Below are positions 61,001 to 64,000 of a DNA stretch of 64,000 nt, in pieces. This DNA is from Taenia hydatigena. Lineage: Eukaryota > Platyhelminthes > Cestoda > Cyclophyllidea > Taeniidae. Within the stretch, counting starts at the first letter, position 1. Each line of letters opens with the position of its first letter. The DNA is taken from NCBI GenBank assembly GCA_036345935.2, contig JADWOT020000002.1:17917254-17981253 (forward strand). Direction: 5' to 3'. A program made the position numbers and the translations under genes. The notes under the pieces are model-generated. The model ran no database searches and was not told the DNA's origin. It was given only the letters and a program-made list of their open reading frames with translations.

Positions 61001-62700
61001 ACCATCTGCTCCTACCATCTAGTCAAGCTTGCGATGAATCGAAGAAGTGTTGTAGGCTGCTTACGATCCTGCGCTACAAAGTTCTCAACTAGTGATTAAC
61101 TTAAATCCCTTATATTGTGGTCCACTGCATTATGCTCTACCATGATGTCGACCTTTCATTTTCGATCCCGCCTGCTCACAAACAGCTCCCACTCATTCTT
61201 ATAAGCATACAACAAGTTAGGAGTGCCATGCAGACTCCTTCTGACTTCCGTGCAGCTGAGTTAATAGTAAATATAAATGCATTTTCACACTTGATCACAT
61301 GATTGAGATTGCTACAGCGCTTATAAGATTGCCTATAGTAGAGGAGAAGAGGATGGTAGCAGAAGCGTCAGCATTGGCGCCGATGTCAGCAGAGTGAAAT
61401 CGAGTAACTGTCCAAAACTAGCTCAAAGGCCGTCTGCAGCACTGGTTCATGCGCAACGCAAAAGCTGTCTGTCTGTAGCTACCAGTCACGACAGTGCAAA
61501 TGATGCAGCTCTTTCTCCACCTAAGTCCATTCATGAGTTACTTTTGCCAAGGATTTTGCTGACACTGAAAGCTCTCTGCGTAACTAAAAAGAATAGCTGG
61601 TAGAATAGACCCCTAAGTAGGAGAGAGAGCGTGTTAAGACGTCCAAAGCACTAAAGCAAATGAACCTCTCTGCACGATGTAAGCATTAATCAACTTCAAA
61701 TCGAGCACTCCCTGGTTTATGTTAGTTACTGACGTTAGTGAATCAGCCTTGGGAAACACGCCATTGCTTGAGCAAAAGCCACAGTCAACAAAATGTTGGT
61801 GGATAGCGTAACATAGCATGTTCCCTTTACAACCTTGACAGTGGTTAGAAACTTAACAAACTGCCTGATAACGAGGATGTCTGCAGTGAGGACGGGTTAT
61901 TAGGCGTTGGCTAAATGGCGACTACACTGTCGAAGCTAAACTAGCCGATTGTACCTCGGGATGATGACAAGAAGCAACACAATACTGCAGTATTATTTAG
62001 GAAAGGGAATGCAAATTATCAATGCACAGACTCTGCCTTGCAAACATTGTAGTATGACTTGTAATGGCATAGTTGTGATACCAACGCATACTGTTTTAAT
62101 TACCATAATTAATGAAAGTTTTATTCACGCGCTTGCCTAATGCAAGCTCCTAAAGCACAAGTCCTTACTTAAACTTTGATGCATTAAATTGTTTTAATGC
62201 TCCAACGGCTGGTAAGCTTGATGGTCCATGCTTTCGGAGATGAGTCCAGTTATTTCTTTGAGCATCGTTAATCGCTACATATAAAGTGACGGATGTTCGT
62301 GCAGAGCATGAACGCCTGCCGCCAACGATTGTGCCCTCTTGACCTTGCTCCTAGTTTCGCAAGTCTCACGTTCACTGGATGCGATTTCGTGGGGCTGCAG
62401 GTAGCTCTCCTTTGTCCGCCGAATGTTCCCTTACAGTGGCTTTTGCTTTATTTTTGCTGGGCTTCCATTTTAACGCAAAAAATCCAGGCTATCTGATGCT
62501 TTAGGCACAGTCTCGCCTTATCGGCAATCATCGCAGTTCGCACTTATGCAAAGGACTGTGCTGTTGTAGGTGACCAGTCCAACCGAGCTGATAATTTTCA
62601 ATTCAAAAGGTCTCGAAATATTGTCTACGCCCCATCAAGACAGTGGATCAATCGGTGTGCACTTGTTACAAACCCGTCCTGCCAGTGGCTCTCGTAAAAG
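58090..62700. other. No supported gene; short third-copy match
   Basis: 59840-59950 matches left-arm 17050-17140 (GTCTTTTAC.GTTGAGTTGATGAA, CAGATTTGAGGCAT). Other frames (58275-58550, 60884-61099, 61394-61603) have no family resemblance that I can defend. Confidence 0.35.
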
Positions 62701-62713
62701 GCACAGATGTTTC

Positions 62714-62850
62714 CCTTAGTCTCCTTTCCCCCGTCCAGCCTTCCCGTGTGTTGATGAACCGGATAGTAACGCGACCTTTGACATCAGCATCGCCTTACTA
62801 TCCGGTTCATCAACACACGGGAAGGCTGGACGAGGGAAAACAGACTAAGG
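62714..62850. repeat. 56-base-arm perfect-register hairpin
   Basis: Arms 62714-62769 and 62795-62850 are reverse complements over 56 positions with three mismatches, all in the outer part, around a 25-base loop. The central core (CGTCCAGCCTTCCCGTGTG onward) pairs without mismatch for more than 35 bases. Confidence 0.95.
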
Positions 62851-62859
62851 ATAACATCA

Positions 62860-64000
62860 ACAACTTTTACAAGAGCTCCTCACAGGATGGGTTTTTAAAA
62901 GGTAAAACTTGCTGCAAGAAATAACTCGACCTATTTTAAAATGTATGGACCTCCGAGCCCACTGGCTGTTAAAGCATTAAAACAGTTCAATGCATTGAAG
63001 TCGAAGGAAGGATTTGTGCCTTAGGAGCTTGTATTAGGTGAGCACGTACTTAACGCCTTCATTAATTGTGGTAGTTGAAATATTCCGCTTTGGTATCGCA
63101 AATGAGCCCTTACAACTCATGCGAAGAGTTCTATGTATTTATTTGTCTTGGTCTTCAAACGCTCTAGACGAGCAGCCTGACTGTGAAGCGGTACCTACAT
63201 TGGCAGCACTTGAAGCGGGGAGCAGAATCTGGAGTTATGCGTGTCTGGAACACTCTTGCGCCTCGTACAGTCCTGATGATTCATCATGAGATTCGTTCTC
63301 ACCGAACGCATCTCACACATCCAAAAACAGTCATCAAATGGTCCCTCAACTTCTCGCGTACCGTTTCTGGTGTTGTCTTCAGCGGCAGTTCTTCTTTCGC
63401 TTAAGCCCAAGGCCGTCTTCGTTGCCAATAGCAGATGTGGCTTTGTACGGACGCATCAGCTTATAGATACAGAGGAGGTGAAGACGGCTCTGTTCATGCC
63501 TGCCTCCTCTTGTTTATTTAAGCTGTTAATCAGGGTGGTTGCTCTTCTGTCTCATGAAAATCCTTTGATGCAACATTTTGAGGTTATTTTTTGACAGGTG
63601 GGTTATTACATCTCAGTTTAAAACTGATTCAATGTGCGACATATGGGAATAAGAAATCTTAAATAAGAATCGTAAAAATGCGGCAAAAAGGGTTGCAGCA
63701 CATTCGCCATTTCCATCCTTCTTGATTTCATTAAAGGAAAAGCACGAATTTGACTGCATGACTCTAAGCTGCAGTACAAGTCGATGAAGCATTGAGTGGA
63801 TGCAATGAAGGCATAGGCATCATGAGGTTAGAAGGACTAGTGTTGGTTGGGGTGGTTGTTGTTCACGTGATTCAGCTTGTAACATGTATTGGTACTGAGA
63901 TAGGATACGATAAGCTATTCCTTTTGCCTCCATGACATGAGGGGAGTGGAAACAGGACGTTTACTGAACTCTGCAATTACATGTGCTAAATTTCATTAGC
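62860..64000. other. No supported gene
   Basis: Overlapping frames on both strands (63038-63594) are open for 60-100 codons without recognised families. I cannot tell whether one is an exon. Confidence 0.3.

Noticed and set aside
1..64000. CRISPR array, prokaryotic operons or rRNA genes
   Set aside because: No regularly spaced short repeats, no closely packed long frames and no rRNA-like conserved blocks were seen.

Overview
The window is eukaryotic nuclear DNA, probably from a parasitic flatworm and most likely a tapeworm. The evidence is arginase and venom-allergen-like (SCP/TAPS, CAP-superfamily) exons of flatworm type, introns as short as about 67 to 100 bases with GT/AG ends, mid-40s or lower GC, and no operons or Shine-Dalgarno sites. 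The class-level call rests on family resemblance alone.

The dominant structure is a nested inverted duplication. Two inner arms (about 8893-24211 and 28482-42453) are reverse complements with only scattered single-base differences by eye. They flank a 4.27 kb spacer. The right arm contains a 100-N gap (31856-31955) that replaces about 1449 bases present in the left arm. Outside the inner arms the mirror symmetry continues, but at roughly 80-85% identity (about 1065-7595 against 43156-50655). The change from near identity to clear divergence falls inside an arginase gene. Beyond the mirror, 52.95-54.66 kb and about 59.84-59.95 kb form a third, diverged copy of arm sequence in the left-arm orientation.

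Arginase-related copies organise the locus. A (1065-2400, minus) and B (7741-9387, plus) lie head to head on the left. C (41959-43010, minus) and D (49385-50653, plus) are their mirror partners on the right. Extra exon-2 remnants abut A and D in reverse orientation. All four copies carry lesions. B and C share a perfectly identical 246-base block holding an E-box, a TATA box, the start codon and most of exon 1, although the DNA on both sides has diverged.

Each inner arm carries a broken venom-allergen-like gene, a pseudogene of unrecognised gene X with an internal deletion, a spliced hypothetical gene G with a C-terminal hydrophobic segment, and minus-strand candidate exons. The spacer holds a fuller, in-frame copy of gene X and a duplicated exon-like segment. 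The right flank (51-64 kb) has a decayed CDK7-like kinase, some membrane-segment exon candidates and a 56-base-arm hairpin near 62.8 kb. Much of the rest is non-coding, and most short open frames look like chance.
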